Counted from the first letter of the stretch, positions 45,801-48,427 are shown. The stretch is DNA of 64,000 nucleotides from Hippopus hippopus (GCA_946811185.2 OX328109.1:33216129-33280128); one strand, 5' to 3'. Notes: generated by a model from the sequence alone, not told the origin. Numbers and translations are program-made.

Positions 45801-47337
45801 ATGTTGAAAATGGCATTAAACACCATGCAATCAATCAATCTATAAATGTAACCCTTTACCGCACAATCCTAGGTATAAGAAGCCTAAAAGAGATGTCTTC
45901 TAAAGACATATAGGAAAAAGTGACAATGCTGCTCATCAGCATTTTCTCCTTTTCTCACAATGTTTTTCTACCTTTCAGAAACAACTACCATAATTTGAGA
46001 CTAAATTTATCTTTTGTCTGCAACAGCTTTAACTCTTTGCCAAACAATAAAATTGTGAACTTGTCCAAATTCAAAGCACTTTCAGACGACAATTTAAATG
46101 TGGCTCAAATGATGGAATTTGTCTATAATATGGTAGAAAACATTGTGGGAAAAGGAGAAAATGCTGATTACCTTTTCCTACAATGTTTTCAGAAGGCTTT
46201 TTCCTCAGGGTTGTTAAAACTCGGGACTGTGTGGTAAAGGGTTAAACAGTGGATGAATCTAGTTTGCAGTCTAGTAGTGAATGAAGTTTGAAAAGAGATA
46301 GCAAGATGAATGATAACAGTGCATTACTTCTGAAAGGTCTATGGACAAATGCAATTTGTTTTTTAAGTATACATGTAGTTGTCACTGGAAGCAAGCATTC
46401 ACCCCCAAACGATTTAATTCCTTACTTTTCTTTTGAAAAATGCAGTTGCAAAAAGGAGAGATTAAGATGCATGTTCTGTGGCACCTCTGCAGTCTGATTT
46501 TTTATGTACAACGACTATAAAAGCCACTTAATTCATGGGTGTAAAGCTACAAGTAAGAACCATTTTTTCAAAAGTATAGGCAGAGATTAAATAAAATGAG
46601 GCTCAAATGATGAAATTTTGTGTTTAAAAGGGTATAAAACATTGTGAGATGTTACAGCATTTTCTCCTTTTCCCACAATGTTTTCAAAAGATTTTTCTCA
46701 GGGTTATTCAGACATTAAGATGTTTGGTAAAGGGTAAATTCTTCACTAATAGAAATTGTCATTGATTGCCAATTGGACAGGGCATATTAAGATCACCCTG
46801 GCTCCTCAGATGAAGCAAATGATCTAGATCTCCTCTGTCCTTCACTTTACTGCAGGATAACAATTAAAACTAACACATATTGATTTAACGGTGTTTTACA
46901 CCGCTTTCAACATTATTTCAGTAATATCACAGTAAGCTCAATGATTCATGTATTAAACATACCTTCACTGACAAGTTCATCTATGGCTTCAATGTTTCCT
47001 TCCCTTGCTGCTTGAATAATTGCCGGAAGGGTTGTAATATTCAAACTTTCATCCACACCTATGGAGGCTTTTAACCTGGCACTGTCTAAATTTATCCATT
47101 TGTACTGAAACTTGTCGGGAGCATCCACAAAAGGTGTCATGGGGCTGAGACCCCTTGCTGTTAATGATAAAGTTGTTACAATAGCTCTCTCTTGCTGGTT
47201 CCTGATTTGAAGCACCCGATAGTATTTCTGCATGTGAAGCAGAGCAAGATTGAGCGAGTCCCTGAGCTCTGCACATTCTCCGTCTTCGTGTAGTTTTAAC
47301 AAAAACTCATGGATGAATGCAGCTGCCTTTTGAAAAT
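9742..47337 (-). CDS. Ankyrin-repeat protein with long disordered Pro/Arg-rich tail, 15 coding exons traced (5' end unresolved)
   Basis: Fifteen exons join with GT/AG ends and compatible phases into 1015 residues plus stop; exon coordinates are given separately. Residues 1-125 are helical and Leu-rich (AAAFIHEFLLKLHEDGE). Residues ~105-430 hold 8-9 ankyrin repeats with typical cores (GRTALSYAV, GRAPIHWAV, GRNALHLASLGGHGDVV). Residues ~430-1015 are Pro/Arg/Ser/Gln-rich with two acidic patches and a basic run RKKKKKKRDR that could be a nuclear localisation signal. Ankyrin repeats mediate protein binding, so a scaffold role is inferred; no enzymatic domain is seen. The repeat block loosely recalls inversin/ANKRD proteins, but I see no IQ motif and do not assign a symbol. 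Introns are full of MITEs. The first exon listed begins at an acceptor, so at least one 5' exon is missing. Confidence 0.88.
10098..10326 (+). mobile_element. TTAA-MITE, forward copy
   Basis: TTAACCCTTTACCACACAAT at the left, TTGTAAAGAGTCTA at the right; centre changed to TTGTAAACTGC. Confidence 0.82.
10325..10465 (+). repeat. Interspersed repeat related to 11220-11395
   Basis: GAGCACCATACA, GGGTTACCTGCCC and the GATAGTAAACAA end recur at 11220-11395. There the repeat follows a HINE-like start (AACAAGAGGCCCATGGGGCC), so both are probably parts of one HINE-like family. Confidence 0.5.
10473..10700 (-). mobile_element. TTAA-MITE, reverse copy
   Basis: CTACCAAACAACAAAATTTT to TAAGGGTTAA; centre CCGGTTACCAGC. 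Confidence 0.83.
11150..11395 (+). mobile_element. HINE-like element 5' part, cut by a mariner insertion
   Basis: Starts AAAACAAGAGGCCCATGGGG (stem GGCCCATGGGGCC) and runs into a TA at 11395-11396, where the mariner-derived element begins. Confidence 0.55.
11397..12390. mobile_element. Foldback derivative of a mariner/Tc1-like transposon
   Basis: The left end is TA followed by CAGGATGTCCAGAAATTAAG, matching the TIR of the element at 18469. The left arm (~11418-11800) recurs inverted at ~12020-12390. Both arms carry the transposase C-terminal remnant (YLKSKAYNPEPDSTQ on minus; the matching TTAAGTCAAAGGTCTACAAT on plus). The minus strand of the centre encodes FMQDGALAHTFNT with stops. It is non-functional and lacks a proper right terminus. 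Confidence 0.75.
13003..13225 (+). repeat. Old interspersed repeat, uninterrupted copy
   Basis: Shares GGCATGAA/GGTATGAA, GTAGTTTCATA and GATGTATCTTTAAGA with 48838-49020 plus 51647-51680, where the same repeat is split by HINE insertions. It thus shows the empty site. Confidence 0.55.
13275..14420 (+). mobile_element. HINE-like (Helentron-derived) element with nested MITE
   Basis: Starts AACAAGAGGGCCATGATGGC (stem GGGCCATGATGGCCC) with subterminal GCTCCACTGGC. It ends with the hairpin CTGGCCTTCGGCCAG and GTGGAGCTAAAAAA, so the subterminal sequences are inverted to each other. Internal GGTAGAGGCCCACTAGATA units repeat. The MITE at 14139-14334 splits it. The 3' hairpin, subterminal inverted repeats and tandem core fit HINE/'pearl' elements. 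Confidence 0.7.
14139..14334 (+). mobile_element. TTAA-MITE nested in a HINE
   Basis: TTAACCTATTACCAGACAAT to GGTAATGAGTTAC; the left stem is deleted. The MITE is therefore younger than this HINE insertion. Confidence 0.8.
14429..15827 (+). mobile_element. HINE-like element with ~175-bp tandem core
   Basis: From CACCAATCATGTATCACTGC (matching 49615) to GGCCTTCGGCCAGTGGAGCT plus AAAAA. The core has about five units holding CCCATGTAAAACTTGT, TAATTTG, GGTAGAGGTCCACTAGATAA and CAAATTTGGTAGCCCTAGGC. The 3' end carries GGACGGACGGACGGAC. Confidence 0.75.
15960..16110. mobile_element. Palindromic MITE, same family as 48428 (truncated)
   Basis: CAACTTCTGATTGACTAAAC, TTTAGCCAATCAAAAGTTGC and AGACTAAGAATGTTATTAAG; the left outer arm is short. 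Confidence 0.55.
16511..16740 (+). mobile_element. TTAA-MITE, forward copy
   Basis: TTAACCCTTAACCATACAAT to GGTGAAGAGTTGA. A further degenerate copy may follow to ~16930. Confidence 0.8.
17170..17398 (+). mobile_element. TTAA-MITE, forward copy
   Basis: CATTTACCACACTAATCC to GGTTAAGAGTTAA; centre GCTGGTAACCAGC. Confidence 0.83.
17768..17994 (-). mobile_element. TTAA-MITE, reverse copy
   Basis: TTAACTCTGTACCAAGTG to GTTAAAGGGTTAC; centre GCAGGTTACCAGC. Confidence 0.83.
18047..18307. mobile_element. MITE with ~45-bp terminal inverted repeats
   Basis: Left end CTGCAACACGCGAAAAGAGG, right end its inverse (GGGGCATTCGGATATTTGCG on minus). Inside is a second palindrome around GGATCAGCCTGCGCAG. 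The pattern is common in heterodont bivalves as far as I know. No clear target duplication. Confidence 0.7.
18469..19467 (+). mobile_element. Mariner/Tc1-like transposon, degenerate, TA-flanked
   Basis: Ends CAGGGTGTCCGGAAAGTAAG and its inverse CTTACTTTCTGGACACCCTG, flanked by TA on both sides. Terminal inverted repeats extend ~200 bp. Around 18930-19110 lie transposase remnants: FMEDGATAHT, and WPKHSPDLNPCDFFLRGYLK around the third acidic-residue region. Frameshifts and stops abolish the gene. 999 bp long, in the intron between exons 14 and 15. Confidence 0.82.
19674..19988. mobile_element. TTAA-MITE, symmetric copy with two right ends
   Basis: The left end is a reverse-type flank (TTAACTCTTTAACAACCGAC, GACTTGTCC) and the right end a forward-type flank (CAACTGCAAATGCTTTT, ATAGGGTAAAA). 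Both outer arms therefore derive from the same side. A GGGCTTTTAAAAGGGCTTTT duplication sits in the core. Confidence 0.65.
20351..20500 (+). mobile_element. TTAA-MITE, forward, 3' truncated
   Basis: TTACTCTTCACCAAACAACC, centre GCTGGTGACCAGC; the right third is lost. Confidence 0.7.
20558..20747 (-). mobile_element. TTAA-MITE, reverse copy, core shortened
   Basis: CCTTTACCAAACAGC to GTATAAAAGTTAA; the left stem is deleted. Confidence 0.72.
20943..21171 (-). mobile_element. TTAA-MITE, reverse copy, near-perfect palindrome
   Basis: TTAACTCTTTACCAAATGAC to GGTAAAGGGTTAA. The central stem at ~21052-21119 is almost perfectly self-complementary around GGTTACC. Confidence 0.9.
21168..21397 (+). 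mobile_element. TTAA-MITE, forward copy sharing a TTAA
   Basis: Begins on the TTAA that ends the previous copy and closes with GGTAAAGAGTTAA; centre CAGGTAACCAGC. Confidence 0.87.
21691..21807 (-). CDS. Ankyrin gene exon 14
   Basis: Acceptor TTATCCCTAG, donor CCACAG|GTAACT. 117 bp, phase 0 to 0. It encodes an acidic start (DDVINEDEEVG) and a Pro/Gly-rich end (LIPPPQGFRGPSARPGHG). The following intron is 11.8 kb. Confidence 0.85.
22695..22896 (+). mobile_element. TTAA-MITE, forward copy next to an exon
   Basis: TTAACCCCTTTACAAAACAA at the left, centre GCTGGTAACCAGC; the right end is shortened. It stops 13 bp from the exon 13 donor (GT at 22909-22910). Confidence 0.82.
22911..23112 (-). CDS. 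Ankyrin gene exon 13 (acidic/Ser-rich)
   Basis: Acceptor TTCACCACAG, donor TTACAG|GTTGGA. 202 bp, phase 2 in, phase 0 out. It encodes YTEENMEEEKDDSSSRDD and then a basic stretch (MRSAKPGKRTQPMETN). A MITE ends about 15 bp inside the following intron. Confidence 0.88.
23495..23665 (-). mobile_element. TTAA-MITE, reverse fragment
   Basis: Core only (GAAAGGGTAGATAACATTGT, TATTTTCTCCTTTTACAACA) with eroded ends, in the intron between exons 12 and 13. Confidence 0.55.
23771..24122 (-). CDS. Ankyrin gene exon 12 (Pro-rich with Lys-rich basic cluster)
   Basis: Acceptor CTTCTTTCAG, donor CAAAG|GTAAGG. 352 bp, phase 1 in, phase 2 out. It contains LPPPMLMPLENAPKPP and the basic run RKKKKKKRDRG, the best candidate nuclear localisation signal of the protein. 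Confidence 0.9.
24790..25005. mobile_element. Palindromic MITE, same family as 36145 (degenerate)
   Basis: GACCCAGGTCAGCCTGTGG, GCATGCTGACATGGTTCAAT and ACTCTTTGCATATCCATTAA match the other copies. Confidence 0.45.
25327..25552 (-). mobile_element. TTAA-MITE, reverse copy
   Basis: TTCACTCTTTACCACACAAC to GCGAAGGGTTAA; centre TTGGTTACCAGC. It ends 83 bp from exon 11. Confidence 0.83.
25635..25998 (-). CDS. Ankyrin gene exon 11 (Pro-rich)
   Basis: Acceptor TTTTTTTGCAG, donor CCAG|GTTTGT. 364 bp, phase 0 in, phase 1 out. Many short PxxP motifs (PRPAPRPPRMQPAPPKPQ), which are potential SH3 ligands. The acceptor is a tandem GCAGCAG, so 25998 or 25995 could be used, changing one Gln. Confidence 0.9.
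26358..26580 (+). mobile_element. TTAA-MITE, degenerate forward copy
   Basis: AAACACACAATCCAAGG to TGGTAAAGAGTTAA. Confidence 0.7.
26577..26758 (+). mobile_element. TTAA-MITE abutting the exon 10 donor
   Basis: Shares TTAA 26577-26580 with the previous copy. It runs to GACAAATCTAA, where the family should continue AATTTTG, but instead the intronic end of the exon 10 donor (GTAAGTTAG on minus) begins. Confidence 0.75.
26764..27011 (-). CDS. Ankyrin gene exon 10 (acidic, then Pro-rich)
   Basis: Acceptor CCTTTACAG, donor TATTCT|GTAAGT. 248 bp, phase 1 in, phase 0 out. An acidic patch (DVSDIEEEDDRL) is followed by Pro/Gln-rich sequence (FTPSPPPPRFSQRSQ). The donor is directly followed by a truncated MITE, see 26577-26758. 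Confidence 0.88.
27074..27182 (-). mobile_element. TTAA-MITE, reverse left fragment
   Basis: TTCTTTACCAAAGGCCAAAA, GGTCCAAATTGCAGAC, GTAGAAACATTGTAGG; the rest is lost. A second remnant may lie at 27590-27680. Confidence 0.6.
27676..27880 (-). repeat. tRNA-derived SINE, truncated
   Basis: Read on the minus strand it gives the same body (GGATTCATTCCTCTCTCAT, ACTTTGG-type head). The 3' tail is missing. It lies in the intron between exons 9 and 10. Confidence 0.65.
28328..28400 (-). CDS. Ankyrin gene exon 9
   Basis: Acceptor ATTTATAG, donor CCAT|GTATGT. 73 bp, phase 0 in, phase 1 out. It encodes VTVNTRNTDQYDRDDDAMAV and DDNP, a short acidic piece. Both junctions fit exons 8 and 10. Confidence 0.78.
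28457..28687 (+). mobile_element. TTAA-MITE, forward copy, intact palindrome
   Basis: TTAACCCTTTACCGCATGAT to GGTAAAGGGTTAA. It lies 57 bp from exon 9. Confidence 0.9.
28773..28982 (+). mobile_element. TTAA-MITE, forward copy, left end lost
   Basis: Begins in the TTGTAATGACCC segment; centre GCTGGTAACCAGC; ends GTGTGGTAAGAGTTC. Confidence 0.75.
29170..29322 (-). mobile_element. TTAA-MITE, reverse, internally deleted
   Basis: TACCCAACAACAAATATTTA, GCCAGTAACCAGC, then GGATTGTTTGGTAAAAGG. Confidence 0.7.
29531..29761 (+). mobile_element. TTAA-MITE, reference forward copy (231 bp)
   Basis: The cleanest example. TTAA, then CCCTTTACCAAACAATCCCG; a palindrome ~29588-29651 around GCTGGTAACCAGC with stems containing GTGGGAAAAGGAGAAAATGC; then a unique right arm (GTCTGCAAATGCTTTCAATT); then TTTGGTAAAGAG and TTAA. 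TTAA target sites and ends starting CCC are typical of piggyBac elements. It has no open frame, so it must have moved in trans. Confidence 0.92.
29879..30115 (-). CDS. Ankyrin gene exon 8 (Pro/Arg-rich tail)
   Basis: Acceptor TTGCACTCAG, donor ATTGAG|GTTTGT. 237 bp, phase 0 to 0. It includes MPITPPHPPKRPRTSRMPV and RRSRSLGSQDRD. The RRSRSLGS stretch resembles a basophilic kinase/14-3-3 type site, which is inference only. An exon missed in the 3.5-kb intron before it cannot be excluded. Confidence 0.85.
30151..30380 (+). mobile_element. TTAA-MITE, forward copy
   Basis: GTCCCTTTACCACAAAATCC to CATACAGTGTTAA. It begins ~35 bp upstream of the exon 8 acceptor. Confidence 0.78.
30377..30604 (-). 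mobile_element. TTAA-MITE, reverse copy sharing a TTAA
   Basis: Begins on TTAA 30377-30380, ends GGTAAAGGGTTAA; centre GCTGGTCACCAGC. A forward fragment (CAACCCTTTATCAGACAATC) follows at 30643-30685. Confidence 0.87.
30877..31077 (+). repeat. Left arm of a large intronic inverted repeat
   Basis: Alternating motifs GGTCAAAAGCCCCTTC and GGTCATTATCCCCTTC, ~45 bp apart. The whole arm recurs inverted at 32598-32798 at roughly 96% identity by eye. Weaker similarity extends out to ~30745 and ~32885 (TGACTCTGACAAT in both). Confidence 0.85.
31443..31667 (+). mobile_element. TTAA-MITE, forward copy
   Basis: TTAACCCTCTACCAAACAAT to TGATAAAGAGTTAA; centre GCTGATAACTAGC. Lies in the loop of the inverted repeat. 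Confidence 0.85.
31848..31920 (+). repeat. SINE 3' tail fragment
   Basis: ATATGACTGAAATAATGTTG and GCGGCATAAAACACTATTCAA match the tail of the SINE family; head and body are absent. Confidence 0.6.
32010..32345 (+). repeat. tRNA-derived SINE, near full length
   Basis: A-box TAGTCCAGTCGG and B-box GGTTCGATCCC form a recognisable tRNA-like head with pol III promoter. Body and tail follow (GGCGTTAAACACCATGAAAT, then CAATCAA repeats). A 25-bp tail segment beginning GGTCAAATAATG is tandemly duplicated at about 32272-32320. It sits in the loop of the large inverted repeat at 30.9/32.6 kb. Confidence 0.85.
32598..32798 (-). repeat. Right arm of a large intronic inverted repeat
   Basis: Inverse of 30877-31077: AAGGGGCTTTTGACCGCC and GAAGGGGATAATGACCGCC alternate. 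The two arms enclose ~1.5 kb with a MITE and a SINE, all inside the intron between exons 7 and 8. Confidence 0.85.
33206..33439 (-). mobile_element. TTAA-MITE, reverse copy
   Basis: Left end eroded (AAATCTTTACAAGATGACAG); centre GCTGGTTACCAGC; right end GGATTGTTTGCTATAAGG. Confidence 0.75.
33624..33832 (-). CDS. Ankyrin gene exon 7 (last repeat, start of tail)
   Basis: Acceptor TGATAACAG, donor TATGCA|GTAAGT. 209 bp, phase 1 in, phase 0 out. It finishes the ankyrin block (ADLTAVDKFNATPWDYAKNR) and opens the low-complexity tail (NGFGLLMNGSLNFSRDFG). Confidence 0.9.
34147..34371 (+). mobile_element. TTAA-MITE, forward copy
   Basis: TTTTTACCAATAATCC to TTATAGGAAAGACTTGA; centre ACTGGTAACCAGT. 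Confidence 0.75.
34621..34815 (+). mobile_element. TTAA-MITE, forward copy, core deleted
   Basis: CAACCCTTTACCACACAATC to CTTGTAAAGAATTAA; the GGTNACC centre is lost. Confidence 0.8.
34812..35023 (-). mobile_element. TTAA-MITE, reverse copy sharing a TTAA
   Basis: Begins on TTAA 34812-34815; intact palindrome around GGTTACC; ends GGTAAAGAATTAA. It lies 75 bp from exon 6. Confidence 0.87.
35099..35242 (-). CDS. Ankyrin gene exon 6
   Basis: Acceptor TTTTTCAG, donor AATG|GTGAGA. 144 bp, phase 1 to 1. It is the best-conserved repeat (GRNALHLASLGGHGDVVNFL). A decayed tandem copy of this exon lies 243 bp upstream in transcription order, at about 35405-35485. The intron between exons 5 and 6 is 6.9 kb. 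Confidence 0.93.
35400..35577 (-). pseudogene. Decayed tandem duplicate of ankyrin exon 6
   Basis: The block resembles 35155-35330: the acceptor and SLAACKIILEI-like start recur as SLVACKMILEI, and the intronic flank (TTGTAGTA.CTTT.CTGGTG) recurs too. A one-base deletion after the GG of the exon shifts the frame, and similarity is lost about 80 bp in. No donor is kept at the matching place, so a working alternative exon is unlikely. Confidence 0.7.
36145..36378. mobile_element. Palindromic MITE family with GGTCTG/CCAGAGCATGGC ends
   Basis: Ends GAGCCATGGTCTG and CCAGAGCATGGCTTA. Inside, AAAAGTATCGACCTATGTCA and TGACATGGGTTGATACTTTT form a stem with GCCTGCACAGGC. Related copies at 7217-7472 and ~24790-25005. 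Confidence 0.6.
36436..36666 (+). mobile_element. TTAA-MITE, forward copy
   Basis: TTAACTCTTTACCACACAAT to TGGTAAAGAGTTAA; centre GCTGGTAACCAGC. Confidence 0.88.
36663..36880 (-). mobile_element. TTAA-MITE, reverse copy sharing a TTAA
   Basis: Begins on TTAA 36663-36666 though its left TIR is eroded; ends GGTAAAGGGTTAA. Confidence 0.82.
36903..37131 (+). mobile_element. TTAA-MITE, degenerate forward copy
   Basis: TTTTATGCTTTACAATTCTG, centre GCTGGTACCCAGC, end GATAAAAAGTTGA. Confidence 0.68.
37198..37572. mobile_element. Two TTAA-MITEs fused, reverse then forward
   Basis: Starts TTAACTCTTTACCAAACGAC. At ~37375 the reverse right end (GGATTGTGTAA) passes straight into a forward left side (TCCGGGGTTTTAAAGACCCT) without a TTAA between them, a deletion or recombination joint. 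Confidence 0.75.
37879..38095 (-). mobile_element. TTAA-MITE, reverse copy
   Basis: TTAACTCATTACCCACTGGC to GCGAAAGGGTTAA; centre GCTGGTTGCCAGC. Confidence 0.82.
38300..38458 (+). mobile_element. TTAA-MITE, forward, core deleted
   Basis: TTAACCCTTTACCATAAAAT to TTGGTAAAGAGTTAA; the entire palindrome is gone. Confidence 0.8.
38659..38887 (+). mobile_element. TTAA-MITE, forward copy
   Basis: TTAAACTTTACTAAACAAAT to GATGAAGAGTTAA; centre GCTGGTAACCAGC. A reverse fragment shares its right TTAA and runs to ~38965; another fragment lies at 38575-38645. Confidence 0.8.
39139..39326 (+). mobile_element. TTAA-MITE, forward, left stem deleted
   Basis: TTAACCCTTTACCACAAAAT to TTTGGTAAAGAGTTAA. Confidence 0.83.
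39334..39504 (+). mobile_element. TTAA-MITE, forward, left stem deleted
   Basis: CAACCTTTACCAAACAATCC to CTGGTAAAGAGTGG, 8 bp from the previous copy. Confidence 0.75.
40119..40347 (+). mobile_element. TTAA-MITE, forward copy, near-intact palindrome
   Basis: TTAACCCTTTACCAAACAAT to GGTAATGAGTTGA. Confidence 0.88.
40352..40571 (-). mobile_element. TTAA-MITE, reverse copy
   Basis: TTAAATCTTTACCAAATGAC to GTGAGGTAATTGG; centre GCTGGTTACCAGC. Confidence 0.82.
40680..40872 (+). mobile_element. TTAA-MITE, forward copy, right stem deleted
   Basis: ATTACCCCTTTACCACACGA to GTTAAGGATTAA. Confidence 0.75.
41063..41112 (-). mobile_element. TTAA-MITE, 50-bp ends-only relic
   Basis: TTAACTCTTTACCAAATGAT is joined almost directly to CTCAGGATTGTGCAGTAAAG and GGTTAA. 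Everything between the ends is missing. Confidence 0.8.
41138..41287 (-). mobile_element. TTAA-MITE, reverse, left end and right stem lost
   Basis: CCGACAAATAAATATGCAGC, centre GCTGGTTACCAAC, right end GGATTGTTTGGTAAGAGGTT. Confidence 0.72.
41284..41497 (+). mobile_element. TTAA-MITE, forward copy sharing a TTAA
   Basis: Begins on TTAA 41284-41287 but lacks the first ~14 bp of its TIR; ends GGTAAAGGGTTAA; centre GCTGGTAGCCAGC. Confidence 0.82.
41605..41815 (-). mobile_element. TTAA-MITE, degenerate reverse copy
   Basis: CAACCTTTTACCATATGTAA, then GAAAATATTGTGGGAAAAG; right end lost, with a short CACAATG.TTTCAAAGTCT duplication. Confidence 0.65.
41853..42130 (-). mobile_element. TTAA-MITE, reverse copy with duplicated core
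   Basis: ACCTCTTTTCCAAGTGACAA to GGAAAAGGGTTAA. The stem motif (GAGAAAATGCTG / GAAGAAAATGCTGG) occurs twice. It lies 53 bp from exon 5. Confidence 0.75.
42183..42258 (-). CDS. Ankyrin gene exon 5
   Basis: Acceptor AAATTTCAG, donor ATGG|GTATGT. 76 bp, phase 0 in and phase 1 out. It encodes TLLTSDTASFKDEEGRTVLL and TAAEM, half of an ankyrin repeat completed by exon 6. Confidence 0.88.
42373..42407 (+). mobile_element. HINE-like 5' end fragment
   Basis: AACAAGAAGGCACTGATGGC and TGTATCACTTCACTGCC match the HINE start; a MITE is inserted directly behind it. Confidence 0.6.
42407..42630 (-). mobile_element. TTAA-MITE, reverse copy in a HINE start
   Basis: TTAACCCTTTGCTACGCAAC to GGTAAAGGGTTAA; centre TTGTTACCAGC. 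Confidence 0.85.
42718..42946 (+). mobile_element. TTAA-MITE, forward copy, intact
   Basis: TTAACCCTTTACCACACAAT to GGTAATGGGTTAA, with palindrome intact around GGTAACC. Close to the family consensus. Confidence 0.92.
42957..43152. repeat. Long two-part hairpin beside exon 4
   Basis: The outer stem pairs CAGAGCTCCAGATAGAGGGA with its inverse near 43125-43150. The inner stem at 43018-43092 is about 36 bp per arm (AAACCCTATGTTATGGGTAC and inverse) with virtually no loop, around CGTCTCGATGAGACG. It ends ~70 bp from the exon 4 donor. Confidence 0.85.
43221..43439 (-). CDS. Ankyrin gene exon 4
   Basis: Acceptor TTGCATTACAG, donor TACAG|GTTAGT. 219 bp, phase 0 to 0. Two repeats: LLIQHHADVNSRDKDG continuing into SPCMWACRLDYIHHFELL, then GRTWMHWSVRRMEPLECLQ. 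Its end resembles that of exon 3 (ECLQ before the donor in both), suggesting old internal repeat duplication. Confidence 0.92.
43900..44078 (-). mobile_element. TTAA-MITE, degenerate reverse copy
   Basis: CTGTAGCAAATGATAAAATT, TAGAAAACATTGTGGAAATA, right end lost. Confidence 0.65.
44075..44302 (-). mobile_element. TTAA-MITE, reverse copy with forward-type centre
   Basis: Reverse flanks (ACAACAAATTTTAGACCTGT) but centre GCTGGTAACCAGC, the forward form; palindrome otherwise perfect. TTAA at both ends; 64 bp from exon 3. Confidence 0.9.
44366..44520 (-). CDS. Ankyrin gene exon 3
   Basis: Acceptor TTATTTTCAG, donor TACAG|GTGAGT. Phase 1 in, phase 0 out. It holds one repeat (GSTAIHQACHDSNSMALSLL) and the start of the next (GRAPIHWAVTTPNTECLQ). 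A MITE end lies only 19 bp upstream of the acceptor. Confidence 0.92.
44539..44767 (-). mobile_element. TTAA-MITE, reverse copy 19 bp from the exon 3 acceptor
   Basis: TTAACTCTTTACCAGATGAC to GGTAAACAGTTAA; centre GCTGGCCACCAGC. Its left end may supply the exon 3 branch-point region. Confidence 0.87.
44764..44974 (+). mobile_element. TTAA-MITE, forward copy sharing a TTAA
   Basis: Begins on TTAA 44764-44767; centre GCTAGTTACCAGC (reverse form); ends GGTTAAGAATTAC. Confidence 0.8.
45101..45229 (-). CDS. Ankyrin gene exon 2
   Basis: Acceptor CCTTATAG, donor CATG|GTACGT. 129 bp, phase 1 to phase 1, so skipping would keep the frame. It carries an ankyrin repeat with core DGLGRTALSYAVHFQQMAAL followed by LLESEANPNIHAH. 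Confidence 0.9.
45533..45842 (+). repeat. tRNA-derived SINE, near full length
   Basis: A-box TAGCACAGTTGG, B-box GGTTTGAATTCCC, the same body as the 32010 copy, and a tail ending in CAATCAATCAATC. An 87-residue frame on the opposite strand is a shadow. Confidence 0.85.
45847..46032 (+). mobile_element. TTAA-MITE, forward, right end truncated
   Basis: GTAACCCTTTACCGCACAAT, stem TCAGCATTTTCTCCTTTTCT; cut at TGCAACAGC by the next copy. It follows the SINE at 45533-45842. Confidence 0.72.
46029..46245 (-). mobile_element. TTAA-MITE, reverse copy
   Basis: TTAACTCTTTGCCAAACAAT to GGTAAAGGGTTAA; part of the right stem is deleted. Confidence 0.85.
46590..46737 (-). mobile_element. TTAA-MITE, reverse, left end lost
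   Basis: AGGCTCAAATGATGAAATTT, CATTTTCTCCTTTTCCCACA, GTTTGGTAAAGGGTAA. Confidence 0.7.
46884..46935 (-). repeat. SINE 3' tail fragment
   Basis: The minus strand reads GATATTACTGAAATAATGTT then GAAAGCGGTGTAAAACACCG, the SINE tail. It ends 28 bp from ankyrin exon 1. Confidence 0.6.
46963..47337 (-). CDS. Ankyrin gene exon 1 of those traced (N-terminal helical region)
   Basis: Acceptor ATGATTGCAG before 47337, donor AAG|GTATGT at 46962. Phase 1 in, phase 1 out. It encodes ~125 residues: a helical, Leu/Glu-rich segment, then the first ankyrin helix pair (LPAIIQAAREGNIEAIDEL). An in-frame ATG at 47345-47347 sits just outside the acceptor, with a MITE starting 14 bp further upstream, so I prefer splicing to a local start. 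Confidence 0.85.
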
Positions 47338-47360
47338 CTGCAATCATGGAGATGAGACTG

Positions 47361-47472
47361 TTAACCTTTTACCATGCAATCCCTTGTTTTAACAGCCCTA
47401 TGGAAAATAGATTTCAAAAACATGGTGAAAAAAGGATTTTCTCCCTCTCTCACAATACTGACTATCCTTTAA
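47361..47472 (+). mobile_element. TTAA-MITE, forward, right half lost
   Basis: TTAACCTTTTACCATGCAAT to TCTCACAATACTG. It begins just upstream of the exon 1 acceptor. Confidence 0.75.
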
Positions 47473-47696
47473 CTCTTTACCAAACAACAAAATTATAGAC
47501 TGGTCCAAATTGAAAGCCATTAGCAGGTGACAAAATAAATGACTGAAAAATTGAAATTTGGTATGGATAGGGTAGAAAACATTGTGGTAAAAGGAGAAAA
47601 TGCTGGTTACCAGCATTTTCTCCTTTTCCCACAATGTTTTCAAAAGACTTCTTTCTCAGGGTCGTTAAAAGTCGCGATTGTGTGGTAAAGAGTTAA
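47469..47696 (-). mobile_element. TTAA-MITE, reverse copy, intact
   Basis: TTAACTCTTTACCAAACAAC to GGTAAAGAGTTAA with full palindrome around GGTTACC. A forward right-end fragment follows to ~47784 and a degenerate copy at ~47975-48200. Confidence 0.9.
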
Positions 47697-48427
47697 CTTG
47701 AGCTACATGTACCAGTATTTTGTCATATGCAAACCCTTTCACATTTGGACAACTCTAAAATTTCTTCATTAGGTAAGAAATTAAACTACTGGAATGAAGG
47801 GACACAGAAATCCTCACAGCAAAAGGTGTAATCACCTTTAGCAAGACCCTTTTCTCCTTCCTCCTTCTCAATATGGCATACTTTCATTTCCGTTTGACTA
47901 AGGTTTAATGACTTTTCAGATAACATGGGTCATTTCAGGGCACTGTCTTTTCATGTTAGACCAGAGTTTCAGCTTTTTCACCCTTTTCTAAACATTACCA
48001 AGAAAAAAAAAAACCTTTTGAAAACATCATGAGAATAGGAAAAAAAGCTTGTATTGACCAGATTTTCTCCTTTTCTTACATGTTCTACAGTTTCAGTGAC
48101 TAATCCTAATATTTCTACCATACTGACTTTGTTGCCTTCCGTATCAGATATTGTTTACTGTCAATGGACCAGACCAAAATTTAGTTATCTGGTAAAGAGT
48201 AAAAGACTTTGATTGGTGCCATCAGCAATTTCAGCTAAAGCGTAAGGTAAAAAAGGTAAAATGCCGATAAGAGCTGTTCCTGCTAACCTTTGAGCCACAT
48301 TTTATTTGTTGTGCGCAAATGCTTTGATTTCAGAGAAGTCCAAAACTTTCTTGATAGGTAAAGGATCGTTAATCAATTTTCACACAAATATCACAACTTT
48401 TTATGCCCAGGTGATAGAGTCTTTTAG

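Noticed and set aside
47345..47347. ATG as true start of the ankyrin protein
   Set aside because: It lies in the polypyrimidine/acceptor region (CATGATTGCAG) next to a MITE; splicing to the acceptor explains the phase-1 frame better, though not proven.
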